In this document: positions 26,569-35,447 of the stretch, piece after piece
Numbering within the stretch: the stretch's first letter is position 1
Layout of the letters: each line of letters opens with the position of its first letter
Source of the DNA: Bryobacterales bacterium
GTDB lineage: Bacteria; Acidobacteriota; Terriglobia; Bryobacterales; Bryobacteraceae
Reading direction: 5' to 3'
Length of the DNA stretch: 57,686 bases
Assembly (NCBI GenBank): GCA_003135055.1
Contig: PLDF01000163.1
Location: forward strand, 1 to 57,686
The notes under the pieces: generated by a model
Seen by the model: the letters and a program-made list of their open reading frames with translations, nothing else
What the model was told of the DNA's origin: nothing
Database searches by the model: none
Translations under genes and position numbers: made by a program

Positions 26569-27858
26569 CTATTGCTTAAGGTTTTGAATCCTGGTCAATT
26601 CGCCGCGAGCGATGTCGCTATAGCGGGCGTATGACTGGTACATCCGATCATCCTTGAGTAAGACTTCCAGTACATCGCGCTCCCGACCGTTGTTCGACCA
26701 GAGGATATTTCGCCAGAGCTCGTCATAACGAGGCTGATCGCGATACTGAGTGCTTCTAATTTGCCCAAGCAGTTGCCGGAACTGCTCGTCGGTTCCGAAA
26801 TCGCGAATCACTGAGCAAGCGGCTTGCAATTCGGAAGGATCGACGACTGGTTTGGAAAGGTAATAGAGACTCAGCGTCGTAGCATCCGGCCAGATCTCTC
26901 TCTGTCCCGTAATCAGAATGTTACGCGCGACATTGAGCGTTCCGCTGCTCCGGGCCTTGAGCATTTGGCGCAGTTCACGTATAAGGCTCGGCTCTTGGGC
27001 GAACTCCGGCAGAGTCATCCCAACACCCCAACTGGCAATATCTGAGTTGACGAGAAGGTGATGAATCAGAGTCTCCTTGGCTCTTTGGGAAGGGCCAAGC
27101 TCCTGAATCACGGCAGTTATCAGCGAACCATCGAGGCGGCCACCGCCGCTTACATCCTTATCGATGAGATAATCGGCTACGCTCGGCCGGGGTATTCCTA
27201 AAGAACTGAGGATGGCAGCGGCGATCTGCGACCACCGATCGTCGCGGGCATCCAACTTCGAGTGCAGAAGACTCATCAGTTCCGGAGTGATCGCATTCTG
27301 TTCGGAAACGTAAGATGCCTCGGCGAACACTTCCTGGCGCGTTCCCCCGATCAACGTCGAAGCGATCTCGCGCAGCAGAAAACCTCTCCCGTCCTCGGGC
27401 GGCCCGGCAAATCGCGAGTCGGAGGCGATTGCGGGAATAACCAGCCCGCGACCCTCATCTGCGATCAGCCGCCATGGAGCGAAGGATGGTTGGGAATTGA
27501 GCTTCAGCGGAAGCGCGAGTGTGTCGCCCGGCTTGAGCTGAGGTACATCCGGCCCGCTCATCCCCTGATCGCCTTCGGGAAGCGCTTCATAATCGAGGCG
27601 GATTCGTTCTCCAACGGCAAACGCGGATTGTGGGAAACTCCTCAGCACTCGTAGAGATGCGTGCGCCGTTACGACGCGCCGCGCAGAGCCGGCTGGAAGC
27701 GAATCGCGACTTGTTTCCTCGACGATGCAAGCAGCAATTACGGGAGCTTGAGCGAGGCTCTCGAATGGCCAGGTAGAACTGGGATACGCCCAGGAACAAG
27801 GCGCAGCACAGGAGCACAGGCAAATTAAGGCAACCACAGAACGGCGCCGTGCAGTCAT
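26569..27858 (-). CDS. Secreted protein of unknown function (429 aa)
   Basis: Start at ATG 27858 (MTARRRSVVALICLCSCAAP signal peptide); five further codons upstream are possible. After the signal, residues about 30-110 look like a small beta domain (PVIAACIVEETSRDSL ... GERIRLDYEAL ... PQLKPGDTLALPLKLNS). It resembles domains that assess 'sudden' cost-type signals in NEW3/DUF proteins, but I do not recognise it firmly. The rest is alpha-helical and resembles HEAT-like or other alpha-solenoid repeats (LLHSKLDARDDRWSQIAAAI, LITAVIQELGPSQRAKETLI, RELRQMLKARSSGTLNVARN). No catalytic motif is visible. It is tandem with the downstream-oriented hydrolase gene at 27898-29184, 39 bases away, and possibly in the same transcript. 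Confidence 0.6.
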   Translation of the reverse strand: MTARRRSVVALICLCSCAAPCSWAYPSSTWPFESLAQAPVIAACIVEETSRDSLPAGSARRVVTAHASLRVLRSFPQSAFAVGERIRLDYEALPEGDQGMSGPDVPQLKPGDTLALPLKLNSQPSFAPWRLIADEGRGLVIPAIASDSRFAGPPEDGRGFLLREIASTLIGGTRQEVFAEASYVSEQNAITPELMSLLHSKLDARDDRWSQIAAAILSSLGIPRPSVADYLIDKDVSGGGRLDGSLITAVIQELGPSQRAKETLIHHLLVNSDIASWGVGMTLPEFAQEPSLIRELRQMLKARSSGTLNVARNILITGQREIWPDATTLSLYYLSKPVVDPSELQAACSVIRDFGTDEQFRQLLGQIRSTQYRDQPRYDELWRNILWSNNGRERDVLEVLLKDDRMYQSYARYSDIARGELTRIQNLKQ

Positions 27859-27897
27859 AAGTCCATCATACATTTCGGAAGCGCCGCGCCGGCGCCG

Positions 27898-29184
27898 CTA
27901 TGGATTGACGAACTTCGCGATATCGTCGATCACTTCCGCCGAAACATGGCCGGGCTTGCGGTATTCTTCTTCAGTACTCTTGCCGTCGCCAGCCACGAAT
28001 AGGTGGTTCAAAGCCGGATAAGACTTCATGGTCACGCTGTTGCGGCCCGCCATGGCGGTTTTCCAGGTGTCGAACTCAACCGGGCCCACCTGAAAATCGC
28101 GGCCGCCTTGTAGGATCAGCATAGGTACGCCGAGCTTCTTGGCGTCGCCGGCCGGGTCGTAACCTTTGAGGTCGAGCCAGTACGCCACGGGGAGTCCCAT
28201 TTGCGGCCCAAGGTCTGTGTCTCCCGCCTCGAGCTTTTTGACCTTGGCGACATGTTGCTTGACCTCGTCCAGCCGCTTGGGAGTGAGGTTCAAACTCTGA
28301 GCTGTTTCCATGATCCAGTCCTCCAGGGAATGCTCCGGCGCGCCGAGCAGGATCAGTCCGGCCAGCTTGCCATCGTCGCCGGCGATGCGGGGCGCAATGA
28401 AGCCTCCCACGCCGAATCCCAATACGAACACGCGCTTGGGATCGACCTCGGGCTCGGTCCTCGCCAACGCCACGGCCTCGGCGGCGTCATGCACAGTCTC
28501 GTCGTCGATAGTGTAGGACGTGCTCGAAATCTTGGCGGCGTACTGGCGCGTGCGCTTTTCGTAGCGCAGCACGGCGATGCCGCGCGAGGAGAGTCCTTCA
28601 GCCAGATCGCGGAAGACTTTGGTGCCGATTACCGTCGCGTCGCGGTCGCTGGGGCCCGAATCCGGCACGAGTACCACAGCCGGAGAGCCAGTCTTTCCCG
28701 TTGGATAAGTCAGCGTGCCGGGCAACTTCCATTCATCGCTGCCCACAGTCACGTCGCGCGCTTGGAACGCACCCTGCTTGAAGTAGTCGGGATCCGTCCA
28801 AATCGCTTGGCCAGGCCGCAAATACATCTGGACGATCTGCCCGTCGGCGTTGATGTATACAGTGAAATTGATGGTCTGTTTGGCGAACTGCACGGGGATG
28901 GCGACCGTGGAGACCGGGCCCATGTCGCTCACGCTGGGTTGGCCGATTTTCTCGACGCCGCCGTACTCTTTGGCGGTCACGCCCAACTTGGCGAGAGTCG
29001 ATTCCGAATAGGGAACAACGCCGTTTCGCTCAACCTTGCTGCTGGGGGAGAACATCTGGGTCAATTCGGCATACTTCGCGCCGAGAAAGAGATCGAGCGC
29101 CTTCCTGGCCGTTCCGCCAGGGTCTGGCGCCTGCGCCATCAACAGACTGGCGCAAAAGAGTGGGAAGAGACGGAGAGGCTTCAC
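27898..29184 (-). CDS. Secreted alpha/beta hydrolase with DUF3887-like N-terminal domain and a substituted nucleophile
   Basis: About 428 residues from GTG 29184 (KPLRLFPLFCASLLMAQA signal); an ATG at 29229 is the alternative. Residues about 25-130 form a DUF3887-like domain (ARKALDLFLGAKYAELTQMF). The rest is an alpha/beta hydrolase: VVLVPDSGPSDRDATVI (oxyanion region), GIAVLRYEKRTRQYA, then the nucleophile elbow FVLGFGVGGFIAPRIAG, where the usual 'LGHSLGG' serine position is Gly. An acid candidate (LILQGGRDFQV) and the His candidate (YPALNHLFV) are still there. The missing Ser suggests loss of classical esterase or peptidase activity, or a changed role. The gene is otherwise intact and not frameshifted. 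Confidence 0.75.
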   Translation of the reverse strand: MKPLRLFPLFCASLLMAQAPDPGGTARKALDLFLGAKYAELTQMFSPSSKVERNGVVPYSESTLAKLGVTAKEYGGVEKIGQPSVSDMGPVSTVAIPVQFAKQTINFTVYINADGQIVQMYLRPGQAIWTDPDYFKQGAFQARDVTVGSDEWKLPGTLTYPTGKTGSPAVVLVPDSGPSDRDATVIGTKVFRDLAEGLSSRGIAVLRYEKRTRQYAAKISSTSYTIDDETVHDAAEAVALARTEPEVDPKRVFVLGFGVGGFIAPRIAGDDGKLAGLILLGAPEHSLEDWIMETAQSLNLTPKRLDEVKQHVAKVKKLEAGDTDLGPQMGLPVAYWLDLKGYDPAGDAKKLGVPMLILQGGRDFQVGPVEFDTWKTAMAGRNSVTMKSYPALNHLFVAGDGKSTEEEYRKPGHVSAEVIDDIAKFVNP

Positions 29185-29279
29185 CCTCTTATGGTAACTC
29201 CGCCGATTGCACGCCGGTGGCGCGCGCAACAGTGCGGATACGGCACATTGAGAACCCGCGTCACACTGCGAACCAAATA

Positions 29280-29605
29280 GAAAATGCGGATTCCCCTCGA
29301 TTCCTTTTCAGCGTGGCGCTGATCGCTGTGCCGGTGCATCCCGCTACTTCGCTGCCATTCGATTCCGGCTGGCGTTTTCTGAAAGGCAGCCCCGCCGCGG
29401 CAGAGCAACCGCAGTTCGACGATGCCGCGTGGCGCGCGGTGAATGTGGCGCACGATTGGGCGATTGAAGGTCCGTTCGACGAGAAGAATCCCGCCGGGGG
29501 CGCGGGCGCGGTGATTCGCGCCACGGCGTCGAAAGGCAGAATCATGGTGGGCGCCTCATCCGCCGGGTTGGCCGTTCGGTTACCATCGAAGCGGTGAGCA
29601 AATGA
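29280..29605 (+). pseudogene. Remnant of a GH2 beta-galactosidase-like gene (internal deletion)
   Basis: The 5' part reads like the start of an acidobacterial GH2 enzyme: TSLPFDSGWRFLKGSPAAAE, QPQFDDAAWRAVNVAHDWAI and EGPFDEKNPAGGAGA. Instead of the sugar-binding and catalytic domains, about 25 codons later it ends. The last stretch fits a GH2 C-terminal beta strand if one shifts frame near 29578 (VTIEAVSK then stop at 29603-29605). So about 900 residues are deleted, leaving both ends. Non-functional. Confidence 0.6.
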
Positions 29606-29693
29606 CAAGGGCAGGCAAGATTCTCAGACCAGACTTGTCTCCAACACTTCCGAATTTGTCTAGAAGGCCGATAATGTGGCGCAGGTTGTTAGC

Positions 29694-29820
29694 CGGCCGA
29701 TTGGGGGCGCCCTTGGGAGCGCAATGTTCCTCAGGCGTTAGCGATCCGGCTTTCGCGGCGTGTTCGGAAGGGCTGAGAAACGGCAAGAGGCCCGGCCCGG
29801 AGGGCGTCCCCAATCGGCCG
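29694..29820. repeat. 19-base inverted repeat enclosing an 89-base spacer
   Basis: The left arm 29694-29712 (CGGCCGATTGGGGGCGCCC) and the right arm 29802-29820 are complementary with one mismatch. A second small palindrome, GCAGGTTGGCAACCTGC, follows at about 29820-29836. It lies in the leader of the polygalacturonase gene. Confidence 0.85.
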
Positions 29821-29859
29821 CAGGTTGGCAACCTGCCCCACATCTGCAGCCTGCAATAC

Positions 29860-31218
29860 ATGCTTCTGACCTTACTAATCGCCGCGGCCGCCTCCGCCGC
29901 CGAGTTCCCCGTCGCTAACTATGGCGCTAAGGGCGACGGGCAAACCGTGGATACCGTCGCCATCCAGAAAGCTATCGATGCGGCTGCCGCTGCGAAACCT
30001 GGCGGCACCGTCGTCTTCAAGCCGGGAGTCTATCTCAGCGGCTCCTTGTTCCTCAAGACCGGCATGCAATTGCGCCTCGATGAAGGCGTCGAAATTCGCG
30101 GCGTCCATGAGCTTTCCGCGTACCCCATCATGCCAACGCGTGTGGCCGGAATCGAAATGAAGTGGCCGTCGGCGCTGATCAATGTGTACGAACAATCGAA
30201 TGTGCAGATATCCGGCAAAGGCACGATCGACGGCGACGGAAAAGTCTTTTGGGACAAATATTGGCAGATGCGCAAAGACGAATACGAACCGAAGGGCCTG
30301 CGCTGGGCGGTGGATTACGATTGTCAACGGCCGCGCTTGATTCAAATCTACAAATCGTCGAACGTGCGCCTGCAAGGGCTCACACTAAAGCGCTCGGGCT
30401 TCTGGACGGTGCATATCTGCTATTCGCAGGACGTCAACGTGGAAGGAACCACCATTCGCAACAACATCGCCGGCACGGGCGGCAAAGGGCCGTCTACGGA
30501 CGGCATCGACATCGATTCCTCGGCGAATGTGATTGTGGAAGACGCCGACATCGAGTGTAACGACGACGCCATTTGCCTCAAGGCGGGGCGCGACGCCGAT
30601 GGGCTGCGCGTGAATCGGCCGTCGGAGAAGATCCGCATCCGCCACAACACGGTGCGCGGCGGCGCGGCCGGAGTCACCATCGGCAGCGAGACATCGGGCG
30701 GCATCCGCGATGTGGAAGTGGACCGCTTGACGGTGATGGCCGGCGTTCCGGCGGGCATCCTGTTCAAATCGGCTAACACTCGCGGCGGAACCGTGCAGAA
30801 TATTCGCATACGCAACGTGGAGATGCAGGGAGTGCCGAGGCCCATCAGTATTAGCATGAATTGGAACCCGAGTTACAGTTATGCCAAGCTGCCCGAAGGC
30901 GTGAAAGCGGTTCCCGATTACTGGCGCATCTTACTCGCCCCGGTTTCACCCGAGCTAGGACTGCCGCACTTCCGCGACATCCACATTTCCGACATACGGG
31001 CCACCGGCGCGCAACAGGCATTCACAGTGAGCGCGTATCCCGAGGCGCCGCTCAAGGATTTCGAATTCAAGAACATCAACATCGAGGCGAAGACCGCCGG
31101 CAGCATTCAGAACGCGCAGAATTGGAGCTTCAGCGGCGCCGTTATCAAGACGCTCGATGGCAGCCGCGTGACGGTGAAGGATAGCTCCGGCGTGACGGGC
31201 CTCGAAAGCCGCAATTGA
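29860..31218 (+). CDS. Secreted GH28 polygalacturonase-type glycoside hydrolase
   Basis: About 452 residues from ATG 29860, which opens a signal peptide (MLLTLLIAAAASAAEF). The longer frame upstream runs through inverted repeats and is not credible. Right-handed beta-helix fold: FPVANYGAKGDGQTVDTVAI (N-terminal GH28/pectate-lyase-3 hallmark), GGTVVFKPGVYLSGSLFLK, KGPSTDGIDIDSSANVIVED (S/NTDGID box), ADIECNDDAICLKAG (catalytic DD) and GAAGVTIGSETSGG. The usual RIK box is replaced by LFKSANTRGG. It probably cleaves pectin-type galacturonans or rhamnogalacturonan. It is ten bases upstream of the rhamnulose-1-phosphate aldolase fusion gene, which agrees with rhamnogalacturonan use. Confidence 0.85.
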   Translation: MLLTLLIAAAASAAEFPVANYGAKGDGQTVDTVAIQKAIDAAAAAKPGGTVVFKPGVYLSGSLFLKTGMQLRLDEGVEIRGVHELSAYPIMPTRVAGIEMKWPSALINVYEQSNVQISGKGTIDGDGKVFWDKYWQMRKDEYEPKGLRWAVDYDCQRPRLIQIYKSSNVRLQGLTLKRSGFWTVHICYSQDVNVEGTTIRNNIAGTGGKGPSTDGIDIDSSANVIVEDADIECNDDAICLKAGRDADGLRVNRPSEKIRIRHNTVRGGAAGVTIGSETSGGIRDVEVDRLTVMAGVPAGILFKSANTRGGTVQNIRIRNVEMQGVPRPISISMNWNPSYSYAKLPEGVKAVPDYWRILLAPVSPELGLPHFRDIHISDIRATGAQQAFTVSAYPEAPLKDFEFKNINIEAKTAGSIQNAQNWSFSGAVIKTLDGSRVTVKDSSGVTGLESRN

Positions 31219-31228
31219 AAGGTTATCT

Positions 31229-33448
31229 ATGTCAGCAACCAGCACTGCACTCAAGCATGTCAACTATCTGTGGGACGCCGCCAAGGCGGCGAAGCTTTCT
31301 CCGGCCGAGCAGCTTGTCTACCGCTCCAACTTATTGGGGTCGGACCAACGCATCACCAACACCGGCGGCGGCAACACGTCAGCCAAAATCGAGGAGCGCG
31401 ATCCACTTACCGGACATACCGTGGAGGTATTGTGGGTGAAAGGATCGGGCGGCGACTTACGCACCAGCAATTTGGGCAATTTCGCTTCGCTCTATCAGGA
31501 GAAGCTGCTCAGCCTGCAGCCGCTCTACAATACCGCCGAGCCGCGCGGGCCGAAGACGGAAGCCGAAGACCGCATGGTGGGCTTGTATCCGCATTGCACG
31601 TTCAATTTGAACCCGCGCGCCACGTCCATCGATACGCCGCTGCATTCGTTCCTGCCGGCGAAGCATGTGGACCACATGCATCCTAACTCGGTGATTTCGG
31701 TGGCTGCCTCGCGGCGCTCCGAGCAGCTTACGCGGGAAATTTTCGGCGAGGAAGTTTCGTGGACGCCGTGGCTGCGTCCGGGCTTCGAGCTGGGTCTGGA
31801 GCTGGAGCGCGTAGCCAAGGCGAACCCGAAGCTGAAGGGCATCGTGATGGGTCAGCACGGCGTGATTAACTGGGCCGATGGCAACAAGGAATGCTACGAC
31901 TTGACGCTACGGCTGATCGAGCAGGCGGCCACTTACATCGAACAGCGCGATAAGGGCGCGAAGACATTCGGCGGCGCGAAGTACCAGACGCTAGCCGAGG
32001 GTGAGCGGGACAAGGTCCTATTCGAAATTCTGCCCTGGCTACGCGGGCAAGTGTCTCGCGGCCAGGTGTCGGGCCATGTATCGCGCGCCAAGCGGTTCAT
32101 CGGCACGGCGCAATCCGACCCAACCATCCTGCGCTTCGTCAACAGCCACGACGCGCCGCGCCTGGCCGAGTTAGGCACATCCTGTCCCGACCATTTCCTG
32201 CGCACCAAGATCAAGCCGCTCTATGTGGCGTGGAATCCCCAAACGGAAGATGTGGAGGCGCTCAAAGCCAAGCTGACAGCGGGTCTGGAGCAATACCGCA
32301 AGGATTACGCGACTTACTACCGGGCCTGCAAGAGGCCTAATTCTCCCGCCATGCGCGACCCCAACCCGACAGTGATGCTGATTCCGGGAATTGGCATGAT
32401 CGCGTGGGGCAAAGACAAGAGCGAATCGCGAGTCACGGCGGAGTTTTACAACTGCGCGGTGGAAGTGATGCGCGGCGCGGAGGCCATCGACGAATACATC
32501 GCGCTGCCGCAGCAGGAGGCGTTCGACATTGAATACTGGCTGCTCGAAGAGGCCAAGTTGAAGCGCATGCCGGCGGAAAAAGAGATGGCGCGCAACGTGG
32601 CGCTGGTGGTGGGCGCGGGCAACGGCATCGGCAAAGCGGTGGCGCACCGGTTGGCCAAGGAAGGCGCGCACGTGGTTTGCGCCGACCTCAGCCTGGAAGC
32701 GGCCGAAGCCACGGCGAAGGAATTGACTGCGGTCTATGGGATGGGAATCGGCGTCGCCGGCACGGGCGTTTCCGGCTGCGGACCGGCGGTGGCGCTGCAG
32801 GTCAACATCACGGACCGCGCCAGCGTGCGCGCGATGTTCCAGCAGACTGTGCTGGCGTATGGCGGCATCGACCATATCATTGTGACTGCGGGAGTCTTCA
32901 TCGCGCCCGACCGCGAAGGCCACGTTACCGACGACCAGTGGAAGACCACGTTCGACGTGAACGTGATGGGTCTCTACCTGGTAGGCGACGAATCGCGCGC
33001 GCTGTGGGCAAGGCAGGGACTGCGCGGCAGCATGGTATTGACCACCAGCGTGAACGCTTTCGTCTCAAAGAAAGGGTCGCTGGCGTATGACTCATCGAAG
33101 GCGGCGGCGAACCATTTGACGCGCGGGCTGGCGGTGGAGCTGGCGCCGCTGGTGCGCGTGAATGCGCTGGCGCCGGCCACGGTAGTGGCGGGATCGACCA
33201 TGTTCCCGCGCGACCGCGTGATCGCCTCGCTGGTGAAATACGACATCGAATTCGAAGAGCAGGAGAGCACGGACTCGCTGCGCCAGAAGCTGGCCGGGTT
33301 CTACGCCAAGCGGACGCTGACGAAATCGGCGATCACGCCGGAAGATCAGGCGGAGGCGGTGTTCTATCTGGCGTCGGAGCGGTCGTCCAAGGTGACCGGG
33401 CAGGTTGTGCCGGTGGACGGCGGTTTACAAGACGCGTTCGTCAGGTAG
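31229..33448 (+). CDS. Bifunctional rhamnulose-1-phosphate aldolase/short-chain alcohol dehydrogenase
   Basis: 739 residues. Residues about 1-420 are a class II aldolase/adducin-type domain: ITNTGGGNTSAKI, WVKGSGGDLRT, the zinc site HVDHMHPNSVISVAASRR and MGQHGVINW. Residues about 455-735 are a short-chain dehydrogenase with VALVVGAGNGIGKAVAHRLA (NAD-binding GxxxGIG), YGGIDHIIVTAGVF, the active-site YDSSKAAANH (Tyr-x3-Lys) and a C-terminal VTGQVVPVDGG. This fusion (YuxG/RhaEW-type) splits L-rhamnulose-1-phosphate to DHAP and L-lactaldehyde and then oxidises the lactaldehyde. It stands ten bases downstream of the GH28 gene and 22 bases before the HIT gene, forming a likely pectin/rhamnose unit. 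Confidence 0.92.
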   Translation: MSATSTALKHVNYLWDAAKAAKLSPAEQLVYRSNLLGSDQRITNTGGGNTSAKIEERDPLTGHTVEVLWVKGSGGDLRTSNLGNFASLYQEKLLSLQPLYNTAEPRGPKTEAEDRMVGLYPHCTFNLNPRATSIDTPLHSFLPAKHVDHMHPNSVISVAASRRSEQLTREIFGEEVSWTPWLRPGFELGLELERVAKANPKLKGIVMGQHGVINWADGNKECYDLTLRLIEQAATYIEQRDKGAKTFGGAKYQTLAEGERDKVLFEILPWLRGQVSRGQVSGHVSRAKRFIGTAQSDPTILRFVNSHDAPRLAELGTSCPDHFLRTKIKPLYVAWNPQTEDVEALKAKLTAGLEQYRKDYATYYRACKRPNSPAMRDPNPTVMLIPGIGMIAWGKDKSESRVTAEFYNCAVEVMRGAEAIDEYIALPQQEAFDIEYWLLEEAKLKRMPAEKEMARNVALVVGAGNGIGKAVAHRLAKEGAHVVCADLSLEAAEATAKELTAVYGMGIGVAGTGVSGCGPAVALQVNITDRASVRAMFQQTVLAYGGIDHIIVTAGVFIAPDREGHVTDDQWKTTFDVNVMGLYLVGDESRALWARQGLRGSMVLTTSVNAFVSKKGSLAYDSSKAAANHLTRGLAVELAPLVRVNALAPATVVAGSTMFPRDRVIASLVKYDIEFEEQESTDSLRQKLAGFYAKRTLTKSAITPEDQAEAVFYLASERSSKVTGQVVPVDGGLQDAFVR

Positions 33449-33470
33449 CGGGACGAAGCTTCCGGACAGC

Positions 33471-33968
33471 ATGGATTACCTTTGGACGCCTTGGCGGTAC
33501 CGTTACATCACTGAGCACAACACTGAAACCGGCGAGCGGACAGAGTGCATATTCTGCGCCGCGGCCGCGTGCCCCAATGACAGCGACGCGCTGGTAGTCC
33601 ATCGGGCCGAGCGAAACTTCATCATCGTCAACCGGTTCCCCTACACCAGCGGCCATGTGATGGTGGTCCCCTACCAGCATGCGCCGTCGTTGGAAGATCT
33701 GCCCGGCGAGACTCTCGCGGAGATGATGCTTCTGGCGCGCGATTGCGAAAAGCGCATCCGCGCGCTGTACCGTCCCGATGGGCTGAATATGGGCATCAAC
33801 ATCGGCAAGAGCGCCGGCGCGGGCGTGGCGGACCATCTCCATTTGCACATTCTGCCGCGCTGGACGGGCGACGCCAACTTCATGACGGCCGTGGCCGAGA
33901 CCAGGATTCTGCCGGAAGAGGCGGTCACCACCTGGCAGCGGCTCCGCGACGCTTTCCAATCACCCTAG
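33471..33968 (+). CDS. HIT family nucleotide hydrolase/transferase (Ap4A phosphorylase-like)
   Basis: 165 residues from ATG 33471, which starts MDYLWTPWRYRYIT, a hallmark of bacterial Ap4A-phosphorylase-like HIT proteins. ECIFCAAA carries a Cys pair; FIIVNRFPYTSGHVMVVPYQ and the histidine triad HLHLHILPRW with catalytic middle His follow. The upstream open frame overlaps the preceding gene and is discarded. It is cytoplasmic and hydrolyses or phosphorolyses dinucleoside polyphosphates or related adenylates. It follows the aldolase fusion by 22 bases. Confidence 0.9.
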   Translation: MDYLWTPWRYRYITEHNTETGERTECIFCAAAACPNDSDALVVHRAERNFIIVNRFPYTSGHVMVVPYQHAPSLEDLPGETLAEMMLLARDCEKRIRALYRPDGLNMGINIGKSAGAGVADHLHLHILPRWTGDANFMTAVAETRILPEEAVTTWQRLRDAFQSP

Positions 33969-34180
33969 CTTCCTGACCGCGAGACTCACAGTGTTACCGC
34001 GATACCGCTTGCTCCGATTCGGAGGCACGACCGTAAGGGAGTGATTTTTCGCAAGAGCGCAAAACCACGCGGTCGTGGCATTAGCCGAAGCGGGTTTGGC
34101 GAGACATGCTTTAGCGGGCTCCCGACGAGTTGTAACTGGGCAAGCTGAGCATGCCCCGCCTTTAAGCGACAATAGGAGCC

Positions 34181-34469
34181 ATGATTCTCACGCGACCGTC
34201 GTTCGGATCTCTTCTCGCCGCGGGCGCCGCTTCACGCCTTGCGCAGGCGGCGGCCGTTTCAGGATAGCGGGCGCAAGATCGGTTACTGCATCGTCGGCCT
34301 GGGCCGCATTTCCATGCAGCGCTTCATGCGCGCCACCAGAATGTCGAAGCGCTCGCGCGTCACCGCCATCGTGAGCGGGCATCGCGACAAGGCCGAAGAA
34401 CGGGCGGCGGATTACGGCATCCCGACGCCATCGCGCAGAACCAAGACATCGACGCCGTACCTCCTCTAG
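34181..34469 (+). pseudogene. N-terminal remnant of a Gfo/Idh/MocA family oxidoreductase
   Basis: ATG 34181 with AGGAG just before it opens a Tat-like leader (MILTRPSFGSLLAAGAASRL) that hits a stop in-frame at about 34258. In the next frame the Rossmann motif continues: DSGRKIGYCIVGLGRISMQR, then RSRVTAIVSGHRDKAEERAA, YGIPTP. The later fragment 'AIAQNQDIDAV' is readable in another frame near 34430-34460, and then the homology ends. About 90 of the expected 400 residues survive, with two frame changes. It is dead. The intact members are secreted NAD-dependent sugar oxidoreductases, in keeping with neighbouring catabolic genes. Confidence 0.7.
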
Positions 34470-34511
34470 CCTGCCGGCGCGGGTGATGCAGTTCGCGCTA
34501 AGATACGAGTT

Positions 34512-35447
34512 TTGAAACCTACAATCCGTATCTCTTGTCTCTTGCTTGCGCTCGCAGCGATGCGGGCGCAATCTCCTCTCCAGGCCCAGGCCCCTCCCCC
34601 GGGCATTGAGCCGGGAGAGCTTCCCAAGGTCTGGATCACCGGCGGTCCTAACTGCCTGGAAGTTCCCGCATGGCAGATTCACGAGTACAACCCCACACTT
34701 TACATTCTGCGCGAATCGGGCTGCACGAATTACGAGAAGCCGTTCCTATATCTGTTCTTCGGGCATGACCGCGCGCTGCTGGTGGATACCGGAGCCGGGC
34801 AGAGCGATGCCGCGGTGGTGGTGCAAGGGCTGATCGGCAAGTGGCTCAAGCGCGAGAAGCGCGCCTCGATCGCGCTGGTAGTCGCGCATTCGCACGGCCA
34901 TGGCGATCACGTGGCCGGGGACAAAGGCTTTGCGGGGATGCCGGATACCACGCTGGTTCCGGCTACCGTGGAGGCGGTGCAGCAGGCTTTCGGCATTGGC
35001 AACTGGCCCGAGCAAGCCGGCGCTATCGATCTGGGCGGACGCGTGCTTGACGTCATCGGCGTCCCCGGACATCAGCCTGCGGCGGCAGCTTACTACGACC
35101 GGCAGACCGGCATTCTGCTGACAGGCGACAACCTGTACCCCGGACGCCTGTATATCTCCGATTTTCCGGTGTATCTGGCGAGTACGCAGCGGCTAGTGAA
35201 GTTTACCGAAGGCCGGGCGGTGGCGCATATCCTGGGGTGTCACATCGAGCAGTCTTCCACGCCGTATGTGGATTATCCGATCGGTACGACTTATCAGCCG
35301 CACGAGCACAGCCTGGAATTGGGACGCGCGCACTTACTGGAACTGTTGGCTGGATTGGAGCAGATGCAATCGAAGCCCCTGAAGCTGGCGCTACGCGACT
35401 TTACGATCTTCCCGACAGAGCCGCGGCCGGCGATCCGGAAGAAGTAA
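34512..35447 (+). CDS. Secreted MBL-fold metallohydrolase
   Basis: 311 residues, TTG start at 34512 giving a signal peptide (KPTIRISCLLLALAAMRAQS). Metallo-beta-lactamase fold: FFGHDRALLVDTGAGQSDAA, the metal site HSHGHGDHVAGDKGF, then VIGVPGHQPAAAAYYDRQTG, LLTGDNLYPGRLYISDFPVY and GCHIEQSSTPYVDYPIGTTY with the last His ligand. The length suits a secreted MBL hydrolase of the glyoxalase-II/lactonase-like type. The substrate is unknown. It has no operon partner because the fragment upstream is a pseudogene. Confidence 0.82.
   Translation: MKPTIRISCLLLALAAMRAQSPLQAQAPPPGIEPGELPKVWITGGPNCLEVPAWQIHEYNPTLYILRESGCTNYEKPFLYLFFGHDRALLVDTGAGQSDAAVVVQGLIGKWLKREKRASIALVVAHSHGHGDHVAGDKGFAGMPDTTLVPATVEAVQQAFGIGNWPEQAGAIDLGGRVLDVIGVPGHQPAAAAYYDRQTGILLTGDNLYPGRLYISDFPVYLASTQRLVKFTEGRAVAHILGCHIEQSSTPYVDYPIGTTYQPHEHSLELGRAHLLELLAGLEQMQSKPLKLALRDFTIFPTEPRPAIRKK

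Noticed and set aside
28201..29280. 359-codon plus-strand open frame
   Set aside because: Shadow of the minus-strand alpha/beta hydrolase, with composition typical of antisense reading in high-GC DNA.
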